A stretch of DNA of 64,000 bases from Pseudoips prasinana (GCA_951640165.1 OX621250.1:12549501-12613500); one strand, 5' to 3'; numbered from the stretch's first letter, positions 8,453 through 18,917 are shown. Notes: a model not told the origin generated them from the sequence alone. Made by a program: numbers and translations.

Positions 8453-11398
8453 TTACTGATAAACCGGTATTGACAAATAATGATTCTTTAAAAGTTTTTT
8501 AAACTCGCGCAATGATTTTGCTTGACGTATGGTAATTGGCAGCTCATTCCAGAGACGGACACTTTGTACAGAAAAAGATTTGTCGAGAAAAGTGGTGGAA
8601 TGAGCTGGCATTTTTAATTTTAAATTTTCGGAAGATCTTAAGCACTTCAAATGTGATTCGTGGAGAAATGAAAAACGGTTTTTGAGGTAAGACGGAGTAG
8701 ACGGAAGAAATAGTATACTGTACAAGAATGATAGAATATGAGTATTCCGACGAAGGCGTATAGGTAACCACTTGAGCTTATTTCGAAATTCTGAAACGTG
8801 ATCATATTTGCGCAAACCAAATATGAATCTAATGCAAACATTTTGGAGTCGCTCAAGTTTATCAAGCTGGTTTTCGGTGAGATCAAGATAGCTGACATTT
8901 GCATAATCTAGTATTGGGAGGAGCAGAGATTGGGAAAGCGTGATTTTGGTGGCAATTGGCAAGAAGTTACGTAGTCTCCTTAATGAGCCAACTGATGCGT
9001 ATAATTTGCGACTAATATTCTGCAGCTGTACATTCCAGGTTAGACAGTTATCAAATAGGACGCCTAAATTTTTAACACTATCGCTCAACTGCAGAATACT
9101 GCCATTAAAATGGAGTTGAGGAAGTTGATTCCAAGGTACTTTTGCAATCATACGTGAGCTGCCAATCAAAATAACCTGGGTTTTTTGAGGGTTAACCTTA
9201 AGCCCGTCAGCACAGCTCCACTTATTAATTCTGTCCAAGTCAGTGTTAAGAGTGTTAATAGCCTCAGGCAGTCTTTCAATTGGAGCTTGATAATAAATTT
9301 GTAAGTCATCCGCATAAAGGTGGTAGGAAGAAAGAAGTTGGTTTGAGATAGAATTTATAAAAATTGCAAAAAGTAATGGAGATAAAACGCCACCCTGAGG
9401 CACACCTGCAGTAGTGCTACACCAAGAAGACAGTGTGTCATCTATGCGTATACACTGCCGGCGCCCAGACAGGTAACTACGAAGCCAGTCAACAACCGTT
9501 GGAGATACATTAAGAGAGCGTAATATTCCGAGAAGAATATCAAAATCGACCATATTAAACGCGTTACTGAAATCTAAGAGCGAAAGTACCGTTAGATTCC
9601 CTTGTTCCATGCCAGTTCTAATGTCCTCCGTAATATGAACCAGAGCTGTAGTGGTACTGTGTCCGGGCCGAAACCCAGACTGGAAAGGATTGAGGAGATT
9701 GTTTTTGTTGAGGAAACTACTAATCTGTTTATGGATGAGGCGTTCTAGGACTTTTGACAGGAAAGGTAGAATTGAAATGGGTCGAAAATCAGAGAAGGCC
9801 GAAGGATTGGACTTTTTGGGGAGGGGGCTGATGTAAGCGTCTTTCCAAGCCGATGGAAATACACCAAGGATAACAGAGGAATTGAGGATGTGGCATATGG
9901 CAGGAAGGATTTCCTCAAGGATGGGAAGGATCATATTACGGGTGACATTATCAACACCAACTGCATTTGATGCTATGGAAAGAACACTCTTCTTAACGTC
10001 ACAAGCAGAAAATTGACTAAAACTCAAAGGAGAATAACTGGGAGTAGGAATAGATGAAAGATGGTTCAAAGTACTAATCTTGGTTGCCCTGTCGAAATTG
10101 GGCGAAACAGTAAAGTGTCTATTTAAAGAATTAATGTCTAAATTTATTGGACTAAAATCGGTACGAGTTTTTCCAACTCCCAATGTTTGTAGAAATTTCC
10201 AAATCTTGGAAGGATCTCCGTTTTCAACAGAATTGTGGATGTGTTGGCGTTGTGCGTTCCTACACACCTTATTGCTGTGATTACGCAGAGCTAAATATTT
10301 TTCACGATTTATGTCGTTAGGCCTGCTGGTATATCTCGACTTAGCTTTGGCTTTCTTTTCTAAAAGAGATTTTATTTCGGTACTAAGCCAAGGCGCGGGT
10401 AACTGTTTTACTTTAATGGCACGGATTGGAGCGTGTTTGTTGTATAGTCGTTCTATGTGACCATTAAAAATATCAACCTGCTCGTCGATAGTCTCGGCAG
10501 CGAAAAGAGTAGCCCAGTTGATATTACCAGCGTCAGCTTGCAGGCGATTTAAGTCAATGCCACCAAAATTACGTTGACGGATAATTTTAGACTTTGCCTT
10601 AGGAGGGCGAACTTTATAAGAGAGAAAGATAAGGTCATGGTAGGAAAAGGCATCAGCTGAACATTGACCATGCTTAGCAACATGCTCGTCAGAAGAAACA
10701 ATGATAAGGTCAAGGAGGGATGGGTTGGAGTTAGGGAAGCGATGAGTGGCGTTGAGAGGAAGAATTGAAAGGTTACTAGATTCTGCAACAGAGATGAGAG
10801 AAGAAGAACGAGAGTCTTTCTTCAATAAACAAGTGTTAAAGTCACCTAATATAATAGTGTGACTATAGGATGGGGTAAGACTGTCTAGAAGAAGTTCGAA
10901 GGATGAAAAGAAATTGATTCGAAGCGAGGGACAATAGTAGACTCCAAGCAGTATTTTAGCATGGTGTAGTTCAACTTCCAGAAAAAGATGTTCACCAGCA
11001 TTTACAGGTGGTGGTTGCGAAGACATACTAACTACCGAGAAGTTAAAAAAATTTCGGAGATAAATAGCAACGCCACCACCCCCGGCACCAGTTCTATCAT
11101 TTCTGATAAGTTGAAAGCCAGGAAGAGTGTAGGACATAGTAGAGAGACATGGTTTTAGCCATGACTCAGAAACAAGTATCGCATTAATATTTTTAGATTC
11201 GAAGGAAGCCAGCATATCGGGGAAATGAGCCGGAATACTTTGGGCGTTGATATGAATCACATTGAAATTCTTAGATACATCATAGAATTGATATTGTAAA
11301 GTATCCGCAAGCGAGGGGATACTCACAAAACTGTCATCGTCACTGCTAATGGAAAAGAAATCTTCAGCATCACTAATGTTATCATCAGCGTCATACAT
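8453..11398 (-). CDS. LINE ORF2p: APE endonuclease and reverse transcriptase, intact
   Basis: 981 uninterrupted codons from an ATG at 11398. An acidic leader of ~40 residues precedes an APE-type endonuclease: N51 in HINAQS, E79 in SESW, GAGGGGVAIYLR near 104-115, D186/N188 in LGDFN and H254 in SYHD, where many relatives have SDH. The reverse transcriptase follows: FRPISILP (538-545), motif A LLDFSNAF with Asp609, motif B AGVPQGGVLSPLLF (664-677) and motif C YADD (695-698). The thumb/tail ends in an ELPITIRQAKSLREFKKLL block seen in CR1/Jockey-group ORF2 proteins. The protein nicks target DNA and copies its own RNA onto the 3' hydroxyl. Every catalytic residue I can place is present, so this copy may encode a working enzyme, unlike every other LINE piece in the window. 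Without a complete ORF1 and 5' UTR it is unlikely to move by itself. Confidence 0.93.
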   Translation of the reverse strand: MYDADDNISDAEDFFSISSDDDSFVSIPSLADTLQYQFYDVSKNFNVIHINAQSIPAHFPDMLASFESKNINAILVSESWLKPCLSTMSYTLPGFQLIRNDRTGAGGGGVAIYLRNFFNFSVVSMSSQPPPVNAGEHLFLEVELHHAKILLGVYYCPSLRINFFSSFELLLDSLTPSYSHTIILGDFNTCLLKKDSRSSSLISVAESSNLSILPLNATHRFPNSNPSLLDLIIVSSDEHVAKHGQCSADAFSYHDLIFLSYKVRPPKAKSKIIRQRNFGGIDLNRLQADAGNINWATLFAAETIDEQVDIFNGHIERLYNKHAPIRAIKVKQLPAPWLSTEIKSLLEKKAKAKSRYTSRPNDINREKYLALRNHSNKVCRNAQRQHIHNSVENGDPSKIWKFLQTLGVGKTRTDFSPINLDINSLNRHFTVSPNFDRATKISTLNHLSSIPTPSYSPLSFSQFSACDVKKSVLSIASNAVGVDNVTRNMILPILEEILPAICHILNSSVILGVFPSAWKDAYISPLPKKSNPSAFSDFRPISILPFLSKVLERLIHKQISSFLNKNNLLNPFQSGFRPGHSTTTALVHITEDIRTGMEQGNLTVLSLLDFSNAFNMVDFDILLGILRSLNVSPTVVDWLRSYLSGRRQCIRIDDTLSSWCSTTAGVPQGGVLSPLLFAIFINSISNQLLSSYHLYADDLQIYYQAPIERLPEAINTLNTDLDRINKWSCADGLKVNPQKTQVILIGSSRMIAKVPWNQLPQLHFNGSILQLSDSVKNLGVLFDNCLTWNVQLQNISRKLYASVGSLRRLRNFLPIATKITLSQSLLLPILDYANVSYLDLTENQLDKLERLQNVCIRFIFGLRKYDHVSEFRNKLKWLPIRLRRNTHILSFLYSILFLPSTPSYLKNRFSFLHESHLKCLRSSENLKLKMPAHSTTFLDKSFSVQSVRLWNELPITIRQAKSLREFKKLLKNHYLSIPVYQ

Positions 11399-12081
11399 AA
11401 TAATTAATTATATAAATAAATAAAAATATCTTATTTTACAAAAAAATAGTACTATCTAAATTTGTAATATTCACCTGCCTAGTGCCCACAGTGTTTTTGT
11501 TTATAACTTGTATTTAAGATTACACGAATAACAAGTAACTAAAAATGGACAGTATATAGACACTATTAGATAAAATGGGGTCAACGGAAACAGTTAAATA
11601 TTTAAAAACAAACAAAATCAAATGTTAATAAGATGAAAATAAAAGAGACTTATTGCCAAAAAAGAGAAAAATAAACATCAAGGAGATATATTACCTATGA
11701 TGTAATTATCAAAACTAATTATTAAATACGTCTTGTTACCAATCACCCCATTTAAATATGTCAAAAGAGATCACATACTGTAGGTTTAAATACTCTTTGT
11801 CACATACATACACCCACTACGCTTTCATTTATCTATGCTATAAAAGTATGTTTTACAAGCATACGGTCAATGGACCGCGGTTAACCTTAAAGTAAACAAA
11901 GAAAATAGGAATATTATGTTTGTATCACAAATAGTAGATAACTAACGAATAAACTCTTTAGATTAAGAAATATTACGACAAGGTAAACCAACTAAATTGG
12001 AAAGAGCAAGCGAAAAGAAGTTAAGGCGGTGTGACAAAAGAAATAGAACATTAATATGAGAAAAATTATACATCGCGACGA
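11399..12081 (-). other. AT-rich spacer between LINE ORF1 and ORF2
   Basis: There is no open frame of note on either strand. ORF1 and ORF2 of related LINEs usually abut or overlap, so this length is odd. It may be genuine inter-ORF sequence or the junction of two insertions. Confidence 0.5.
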
Positions 12082-12489
12082 TCATTTCTTCACTGCAGCT
12101 GCTCTTCTTGCCTTCGGAGCGGCGGCAGGCTTGATGATGGCGGGTTCCTTGGATTCTACTTGCGTCTCGCTTTGCGTTGACACTGCCGGAATTTTCTCAA
12201 GATCTTCAATCGAGATAATCCTACGACGAGAACCATTAGCGAGGAGGATGTGAATAACTCCTTCTCTGGAGTAGCAATTCGTGATCCCATACCTCAATCG
12301 TGCTGCCATGAAAGCCTCATGCCGGGGTTTTGTTAGAAATTCGGAAATGGTGATCCCTGTACCCTTCAGTTTTGTCTTGGAGAACCAGATGCTGTCCCTC
12401 ACACCGAATCTATCTAACTCCACAAGGATCGGCCTAGGCTTATCGCTAGTTGGAGAACGACCCAGACGATGACATCTATGTATATTTAT
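12082..12489 (-). CDS. LINE ORF1p C-terminal part, FP25K-like domain (partial)
   Basis: The open frame extends upstream of the GTG at 12423 to a stop near 12490. It encodes ~136 residues with RPILVELDRFGVRDSIWF, KLKGTGITISEFLT, an AARLRYG helix and GVIHILLANGSRRRI. This is the pattern of the C-terminal domain shared by LINE ORF1 proteins and the baculovirus FP25K family. The tail is Ala/Pro/Lys-rich (PAAAPKARRAAAVKK) and ends at 12082. In these LINEs the domain belongs to the nucleic-acid-binding chaperone. The N-terminal coiled coil is absent, so the gene is truncated. It lies ~680 bp upstream of ORF2 in the same orientation and is probably from the same insertion. Confidence 0.72.
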   Translation of the reverse strand: MNIHRCHRLGRSPTSDKPRPILVELDRFGVRDSIWFSKTKLKGTGITISEFLTKPRHEAFMAARLRYGITNCYSREGVIHILLANGSRRRIISIEDLEKIPAVSTQSETQVESKEPAIIKPAAAPKARRAAAVKK

Positions 12490-12501
12490 CTACTTCATCT
12501 G

Positions 12502-12560
12502 CATTCATATCTGAAATTGTCCAAAGAATACCCTTCTTTGGACAATTTCAGATATGAATG
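12502..12560. repeat. Perfect 27-bp-arm palindrome with 5-base loop
   Basis: Arms 12502-12528 and 12534-12560 match without a mismatch around the loop TACCC. It sits exactly between the truncated 5' end of the LINE and a Jockey RT fragment, so it may mark a rearrangement junction. Confidence 0.93.
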
Positions 12561-12589
12561 AAAGTATCAGTAGCTTTCTGATTATCTTT

Positions 12590-12716
12590 ATATAAAGGAT
12601 AGCAGTATCGTCTGCAAAGGTAGCGATCCTAACCCTTTTTGACTAGATCTGCGTTAAATATCGTGTAGAGGGATTCACGGACTGAACCCTGAGGAACGCC
12701 TGCAAGTATTTGGTCG
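12590..12716 (-). pseudogene. Jockey-like reverse transcriptase fragment (motifs B and C)
   Basis: On the minus strand one frame reads ILAGVPQGSVRESLYTIFNA and, after a stop and a frame change, the next reads VRIATFADDTAIL. These are RT motifs B and C (catalytic FADD) of the Jockey clade. The interval between them is shorter than in an intact enzyme, so there is a small deletion as well as a frameshift. Nothing of motif A is evident upstream. It is a dead fragment. Confidence 0.8.
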
Positions 12717-13390
12717 AAACGATGTACGAAATACTAGCCGTTGTAACATTTATGTGGCAAGTGTGAAGTTCCGTCGGACTCAGACTTCCCAGAGCTTGTG
12801 CCCCACCATATCAAGTACAAATAGTGTAAAGTACATTGGTGGGTAAATGGATGTCCCCAATGCAACTTAAAATATACAATCTTATAATTCGTTCTAAAAT
12901 AATAATAAATAAATAGGTCAAATTTGACCACTGTCAATGAAGATTAGATCTATGTGGGTCATATTATATTAAACAAGTGTGAGGATATATAACTTCTCTC
13001 TATTTCCTTACAGCATAAACCCATGAGATATGATACGATTGGAGATAGTTCTGCAATTGTACCACTAGGTTTTTTTGCTCTCTGTAGTGCCATAATGTAA
13101 TGGCGCCGACTTATGAGTCTGAATGTGATGAACTCTTTGAAATGATTGCGCTGAGCATTCTACGACCAGATTAGCGATTAAAGATATACGTTATTGTTAT
13201 AAGACATGCATTAATTTCTATTAGAAACGAACCAGCCTTGATTACAAGCCCCTATCTCAAAGCAAAACATTGCACTAACCGCACAACACAACCCTAATTA
13301 TAAAATCGGATCACTATCGCCCTCATAAGCCGCGCCCTATAATTCAATTAGGCGTCCAAACATAAATAGGGTTGTCAAATCTAAGATACC
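12717..13390. other. Non-coding stretch
   Basis: It may hold further decayed upstream sequence of the Jockey fragment at 12590-12716: a minus-strand frame at 12734-12937 ends GTSSGKSESDGTSHLPHKC. I cannot assign that frame to a known RT segment. Confidence 0.35.
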
Positions 13391-13530
13391 TTCTAAGGGC
13401 CCATTGATCTCGCACGTGTGCTAACAATGGCGGCTAACCCGAGAAACGCGCTGCGGGTCGCCGAGACCGAAGTGAGAAATTTCACAATAGTGTCAAAGTA
13501 TTGAAGTTCGGCGTGACGGTTGGGTTATAT
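13391..13530 (+). other. GC/CpG-rich patch with possible first coding exon
   Basis: A GC-rich island in AT-rich surroundings. At 13427 an ATG in an insect-like start context (AACAATGG) opens MAANPRNALRVAETE, and a GTGAGA splice-donor-like site follows at 13472 in phase 0. Without splicing the frame stops after 25 codons. It could be the first exon and promoter-proximal DNA of a host gene, or the 5' UTR of an unrecognised mobile element. Confidence 0.25.
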
Positions 13531-14089
13531 TATAATAGCCCAGTGTGTGACTATTGCTAACGTTCCTTGATTTGTGCTCTGATTGCCAATGCTTTGTACT
13601 TGGGGAATCTATTTAGGATATAAAAGATTTCATGTAAGCGGTGGATCTTGGTATGTATGGAAGTTTCAATTGATACTTGCGCTCAAGAACTACGAAGATT
13701 TTTTTCGGATTAAAATGATTGTATAAACTATCATTCTTACTGGATACACAATGAACTCTTCATAGCTTATCATTAATTTCCATAAAATTAAATTGAAGTT
13801 TGATTATAGATACATATTATATATTTATAGCCACACAATTATTAACTCAATGAAGGTATCATGATAATATTGTTTATGCACAATGAACGAATTGAATATT
13901 TAGAAACAGTTATGTAGTTTTCTCGAAATATTTCGTGTTCGTTCATTCTAAGGTATGATTATTGAATGGAATCATGAATATAAAAAGTAAATTCGTGTGA
14001 AGCTTGAAAGCATTAATAGGTGTAACAAATAATTAAACAAAACTTTAAATATTTTTAAAATTATTTCAAATAACTAGAACCAATTATAC
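13531..14089. other. AT-rich non-coding stretch
   Basis: No feature recognised. Confidence 0.5.
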
Positions 14090-14332
14090 GTACGGCGTCT
14101 CACCCGGTTTGGCTAGACCGCCCGACAGAGAGGGGAACAGGGGGGAGCTCACTAAATAACAGAGGACACGGCGACAGCTATGGCCAGCATGATTCCATCA
14201 GCCCCAAGTCGGCAAACCCAACGACGGGCCCATTATTTAATGGGCCGCGGTTGAAACCTCTGTCGGGGGGCAATAGCCCCGAAACATAGTCCTCCGCCCT
14301 CGAAAGGGGGCGCGAGCAGCTCGAGATGACGT
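14090..14332. repeat. GC-rich structured patch, likely mobile-element fragment
   Basis: This abrupt GC-rich block has several internal complementary segments. CCCGACAGAG at 14121-14130 can pair with 14258-14267, GGCCCATTA at 14227-14235 pairs with 14238-14246, and a GGGGCAATAGCCCC hairpin follows. The sharp composition change and structure resemble a retroelement 5' UTR. No coding part lies next to it, so the source is not identified. Confidence 0.45.
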
Positions 14333-15179
14333 CTAATTAATATATTGATTATCCTTCATTACATTGACTGGTTGCGTAACTACGAATATTCGAATACCCT
14401 TCAACAGCAATATTGAACTAGTATCTCGAACTATCGGGTTAAATATCATCATAAAAGCTAATGTAAACCGTATATTTTAGGTATTAAAAGTACTTTTCAG
14501 TTGAAGCTTATGTACATGAAAAATACATTCCTAACCTAAGACAAGTATTCGTAATGTAAACCGTCGGTATCTACACAGGATGCAAGGTCGTTAACAGGTT
14601 TATCACTTCCTCTAAGTATTCAAATTGTGTCGCTTTTATAACCGCTTTCTGGGTAACTCTAGGCAAAACTAATACTCAATAGTAGATAATTAATTTCTTT
14701 AAAGTAATTAAATATTTGCATTTAATTGAATAAAATATTTTTGTACACATTATGAATAATAGGTGTGATGCAAATTTCTTTATTTGGTACCAAAACTGCC
14801 AAGCGCGAGTGTAAAAAAAGGTAAGTAAATATTTCTACTCAGGAGTGAGTCAATAAATTGTATGCTGTAGTTTAATGTCATTCTGATGCTTGTAGCAGGT
14901 TGTCTTTCAGTCAAAGATGATTCAATGGATATTCCAATGATAGTCAAGGAAATATTAAGCTTTGCTCTGCCAAAGGATATGCTTGCTGAACATTCCGGCT
15001 AGTTAGATTGATTGAGGCCGAATGATGATGGTGCGCCATGCGATTGCGATGCGATGCGATAACCATTGCACTCTTACAGACCGTACACCTCGATTCTCCA
15101 CTTTCTGAAACATTTTCCTAAGGTATAGCAATAGTCTGGAGATGATTCGGAAGGTATTTGTACCGGTGCCTGAATATTA
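14333..15179. other. AT-rich non-coding stretch
   Basis: No gene recognised. A short GCGAT/GCGATGCGAT microrepeat lies near 15035-15060. The part next to 15180 may hold more decayed RT sequence. Confidence 0.45.
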
Positions 15180-15440
15180 TTATGAAATGTCATCTTCAAG
15201 AGCATTTGATGACGTTGTCACAGTTCTATAGCAAGAACAGGGGCTAGGAAAGCACCGAGTCTTGGAGAACTCCTCCGTGAATTGGGTTATATAGATGTCT
15301 TATCGTGGGCATCCTTCGATAAGACATTTACAGGTTCGCACCGAAGAAAGTCTCATAAGTTGTGCACGTGACGGTCAGGCATTGCAGAAATTAAGCTTTT
15401 GTGCCAAACCTTGTCGAACGCTTTAGTCACATTGGGGATA
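15180..15440 (-). pseudogene. Decayed Jockey-like reverse transcriptase fragment (motifs A and B)
   Basis: The minus strand reads NVTKAFDKVWHKSLISAMPD (motif A region, 15360-15432). After several frame changes it reads GVLQDSVLS followed by a stop (worn GVPQGSVLSP, motif B) near 15242-15280. Multiple stops and frameshifts show an old inactive copy. Its plus-strand neighbours contain nothing that extends the ORF. Confidence 0.7.
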
Positions 15441-17700
15441 AGTGATCCTCTGTGGAAACTATGCCGGGGTGTTATGAAGAGGTTTTTTTTAACTATACGA
15501 TACGCCTGATAAGCATATGAGAGTTTGGCTTCACAACTGAACTACCTACTCATGAGGAAGAAAGTGTAAGGACACAACGAAGTAATGCAGATATCTAAAT
15601 GTAACACTGAGTATTACAACGTATATATTATAATAACATATGCTATAGAAATGTATTTCTTCAGCTTAGTAAAGTTCAGAAAAATAAGCAGTTCTTATTA
15701 CACACTCTAATATCACTTATGACTTTTCTCTCTAGTTACCTAACACTTAATAAACAACGTGCATATGTGATAAGGTGTGGTGCGGTAGTCACGACTTGTT
15801 GGAATCTCGTCATGTGCATAGATAAGCAACGCATTGTTTCGTACGACGCTCAAGTGTTATTTTAATAAAGTGTTTTGTTATTGCGTGCCCGAGTAAATTG
15901 CATTACGAGTTCAGTACTTTGAACATATCTTTTTGAAAACATTGGTATTCATAGTTAATACAGTGTTCACTATTATTATTGTAGATATTTGTCGCTTTTA
16001 AAAAAAATATTACAATAATATATCCTGAAATACCTACTCAGCCTTTGAAATAAGCCTTTTCAGAGTAGATAGACAAGGAGAAGGATCGGTTAATCGGTTG
16101 TCAAAAATGTAAATATTCGGGTAGCATTTTCAAAATATTACAGATTTTAAAATTCATGTTGCAATAGTAAAACTACACTTGCTAACGGTGCCGGCATTAC
16201 CGTGAACCCTTTACGGATTTGGCCCAATTGTAGAGCTGTTTTAGTCATCAGAACAAGATATAAAAAAATAAAACAGGAAGAATACAGTCATAGTAAAAAA
16301 AAATTGTCGTTGAACATGTTCTTGTCTCTCCAAAACTTAATGCTCAATAGTTTCCGAAGAATTTGATTCCGAAAAATTTAAATTACAATTGAATGCGCGC
16401 ACCTAATCCTGATATAATAATTCATATCTTAATTAATCATATTAACTTTCTGCTTTTCCTTTTTCTTCTTCTTTCTGCTTTATTGTATGGAGAGTTGATA
16501 CTCTAGTGTCATAGCTGTTCTTGATGCTCAGTAGGCATTTGTATTGGCTTAACGACTGTTATCTAACAAGTAACAATCGATCGACAGCTTAACGTGCCCT
16601 CTAAAGCATAGAAACGCCTAGAAATTAAACAACTATCTACTATCATCTATCTATAGGCTGATCGCCTGCTTAATTGCTTCACCTCACCGATCAAATAATA
16701 AAGGGTAAAGTAATTAACTGCCTGTGAACGTCCTAAATAAAACTAATTAAATAAAAGCACTAATTACAAAAATACCTTTTACATATTTTAACTTAGAGGC
16801 CCGTAATAAGCTGATTACTTATTTTAAAACTGTTATCCTATAGCGTAGGTCTGAAAAATTGCCGAGAATTTTGTCATTGAGACTTGTCTTGATTACAGAA
16901 AATTAAATCTATAAAGTTTCATTATTTGTGACAAGAAATGACATTCTAATGTCATTGGTGACAAGCTAGAAATCTCACAGTCGATTTGGAATTAACACCT
17001 AGTATAAGTGACTAAGTATGTTCTCGTAATAAAAATAAAGGCAAAACCCTGAAGTCCAGTTATTTAAGTCGAATCAACATATGAAAAAATATTAGGACAG
17101 ATATATTATCAACTTCTTATAAATTACAGACTGTCACTTAACTCGCAGATGTATTTCATATAATGACATGCATTTCTAATAAATGTTCGCGACAAACGTG
17201 TAAACAAGTACAATGAGTGGCCATCAATTAGGCCACGACAGGCAAAATATGTCGTTGAAGTCAAAAACTATATAAAAGTCAAGTCTTTAAACTCAAAGTC
17301 CAGGTGTTTGTAGACAATTAGTGTATAATCACTATATTTGAAGTGTTGTCACGGAGGTTCGTGGAAGATCATTGTTAGTTGCCACCCAGTAGAGCGATGT
17401 TTGCAAACGGTCTGAATAAGCCTCGACCAATATTTGCCTTACGAATGAAAGAAACAATGCCTCCGTTGGGACAGTTAGCGTTTTCTTGTGAGGCAGGACA
17501 ATGTTAAGGTACGGTTTCGATAGTAAGATTTGACAGTCGTATCATTTAAAATATTCTAAACTGATACCAAATATATGCAGTTAAGTAAAGGAAGGAATAT
17601 CTTTCATTACTCCTTTATCATATAATTTTATTATGCAATGTAAATTATATAATAAACGCCCTTTATAAAATAATAGTTTTATTTTCATATGGTTTCTTTC
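15441..17700. other. AT-rich non-coding stretch
   Basis: I find no gene and no member of the repeat families seen elsewhere. A mildly GC-rich patch at 17340-17515 has no recognisable coding content. Confidence 0.45.
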
Positions 17701-17858
17701 ACGAACCGAAAGACGCAGCGTGGGCAAGTCCTCCTACAAGATGGACCGATGATCTAGTTAGAGTTGCTGATAGCCGATGACTGCAGGTAGTGTAAGACTG
17801 GTTATTGTCGAAATCTTTCCTCAGCAGTGAAGGGCGTTTTTCAGCTGACATGCTGACG
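17701..17858 (+). pseudogene. RTE retrotransposon 3' end, decayed
   Basis: The plus strand carries the worn GRPPTRWTDDLV...AVKGVFQ-type C-terminus of the RTE family seen at 4278-4455 (CGTGGGCAAGTCCTCCTAC, then AGATGGACCGATGATCTAG), with internal indels. The (ATG)n tail is nearly gone. Confidence 0.7.
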
Positions 17859-18099
17859 CTGGTTTGTTTAAAAAATAAATTATAATAATATGCTTATGCA
17901 CACCATCAATAGGATAGAATACTCATGGAGCCCACAAAATTGGCGATTTTTTAAGTATCACTATGTAAAATATCTTCTATTTATACCATATTGTCTTTCT
18001 TTGCTCTAAACACTGCGTCAGTATTATTTACCAAATCCTAACATTTATTGCGCATTTCACTAGTAAAATATTATTCACCTGAGATATTCTTATTTTTTC

Positions 18100-18362
18100 A
18101 ATACATAATAAAATATTAGACTTAAACTAGATAATTCAACATAATCTCTTGGCAATAACTTGATACGAGCTAGCTAAATATCATTGCTATAATAAAATAA
18201 ATTTTATAAATGTTTTCATACAATCAATACAATGTGTACCTAAATATCTGTGTTACTAGAAATAATAATGTATACAACTATATTACTACAAACATATTCT
18301 GACTATTTACAAGCACTTTTTTAAAGTCTACGTGAATAAAAACCTTTTTTATTTTTATTTTA
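18100..18362 (+). repeat. Interspersed repeat family H
   Basis: Homologous over its length to 3946-4212, including the upstream AGACTTAAAC and the terminal ACGTGAATAAAAACCTTTTT. It ends in a T-rich (TTTTA)n tail. Confidence 0.75.
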
Positions 18363-18468
18363 TTTAATCTAAAATTCGTATTAAAGGAACTACACCTTAA
18401 TAGAATTTGGCGACTATGTTTGCACGTCCACGAACGTCGCCGCGGGAGGTTCCGACCACCTCTTTTAT

Positions 18469-18528
18469 TGTCCTATATTTATCCATCTTACTTTAAAATG
18501 TCCTTTATTTATCCATCTCAGTTCAAAA
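18469..18528 (+). repeat. 30-bp unit, two tandem copies
   Basis: TGTCCT(A)TATTTATCCATCT repeats at 18469 and 18499 with a few differences. Confidence 0.7.
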
Positions 18529-18557
18529 TACCTTTTTAAATGCCTTAACCAAGTCGT

Positions 18558-18917
18558 TTGGAAGCAGCACGAGTCACATTTGCAATGAAATATCGTAAAT
18601 TTGTCTACAAAGACGGGCTTTTTATTTTTATGGTACGTGCATTAAAATTGATGGTATTATTTAGCTTAAATCTTCTGCATTTTTATGTTCGTGACCTCAG
18701 TGGTTTGTTTTTAGTACTGTTACATTGTATGGCTAATTACATGGGGTACCAACAAATTTTATCGATACTACCACACACACATTTAAAAATTAGTTTCTTC
18801 TTGATTGAAACTTACTATTTGAAAATGAAAAAAATGTTTATTCATTTTAAATTAAATCCCTTAACAAACTTTTTGATACCTCTGCCTAACTGCAAAACAG
18901 TTTGTTGGCAGATGTAG
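18558..18917 (+). other. Open frame of unknown status
   Basis: 119 codons if read from a TTG, or 110 from the first ATG at 18585. The encoded sequence is hydrophobic and Lys/Leu-rich, with no motif or family I recognise, and base composition is like the surrounding DNA. It is most likely a chance open frame, but it is the longest unexplained one in the window. Confidence 0.2.

Larger units (their letters stand above)
8077..12490 (-). mobile_element. CR1/Jockey-group non-LTR retrotransposon, nearly complete but 5'-truncated
   Basis: Minus-strand element. From 5' to 3' it has the ORF1 C-terminal part (12082-12489), a ~680-bp AT-rich spacer, intact ORF2 (8453-11398), a ~370-bp 3' UTR and an (AAT)n tail at 8077-8090, with an AATAAA-type signal about 5 bases before the tail. 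The ORF order and common strand argue for one element, but the long inter-ORF spacer is unusual and a chimera of two insertions is possible. ORF1 is open at its 5' side until a stop near 12490, where homology ends, so the promoter-bearing 5' UTR and most of ORF1 are missing. Confidence 0.75.

Noticed and set aside
8544..10788. Several further open frames within 8.5-10.8 kb on both strands
   Set aside because: They are shadow frames of the 981-codon LINE ORF2.
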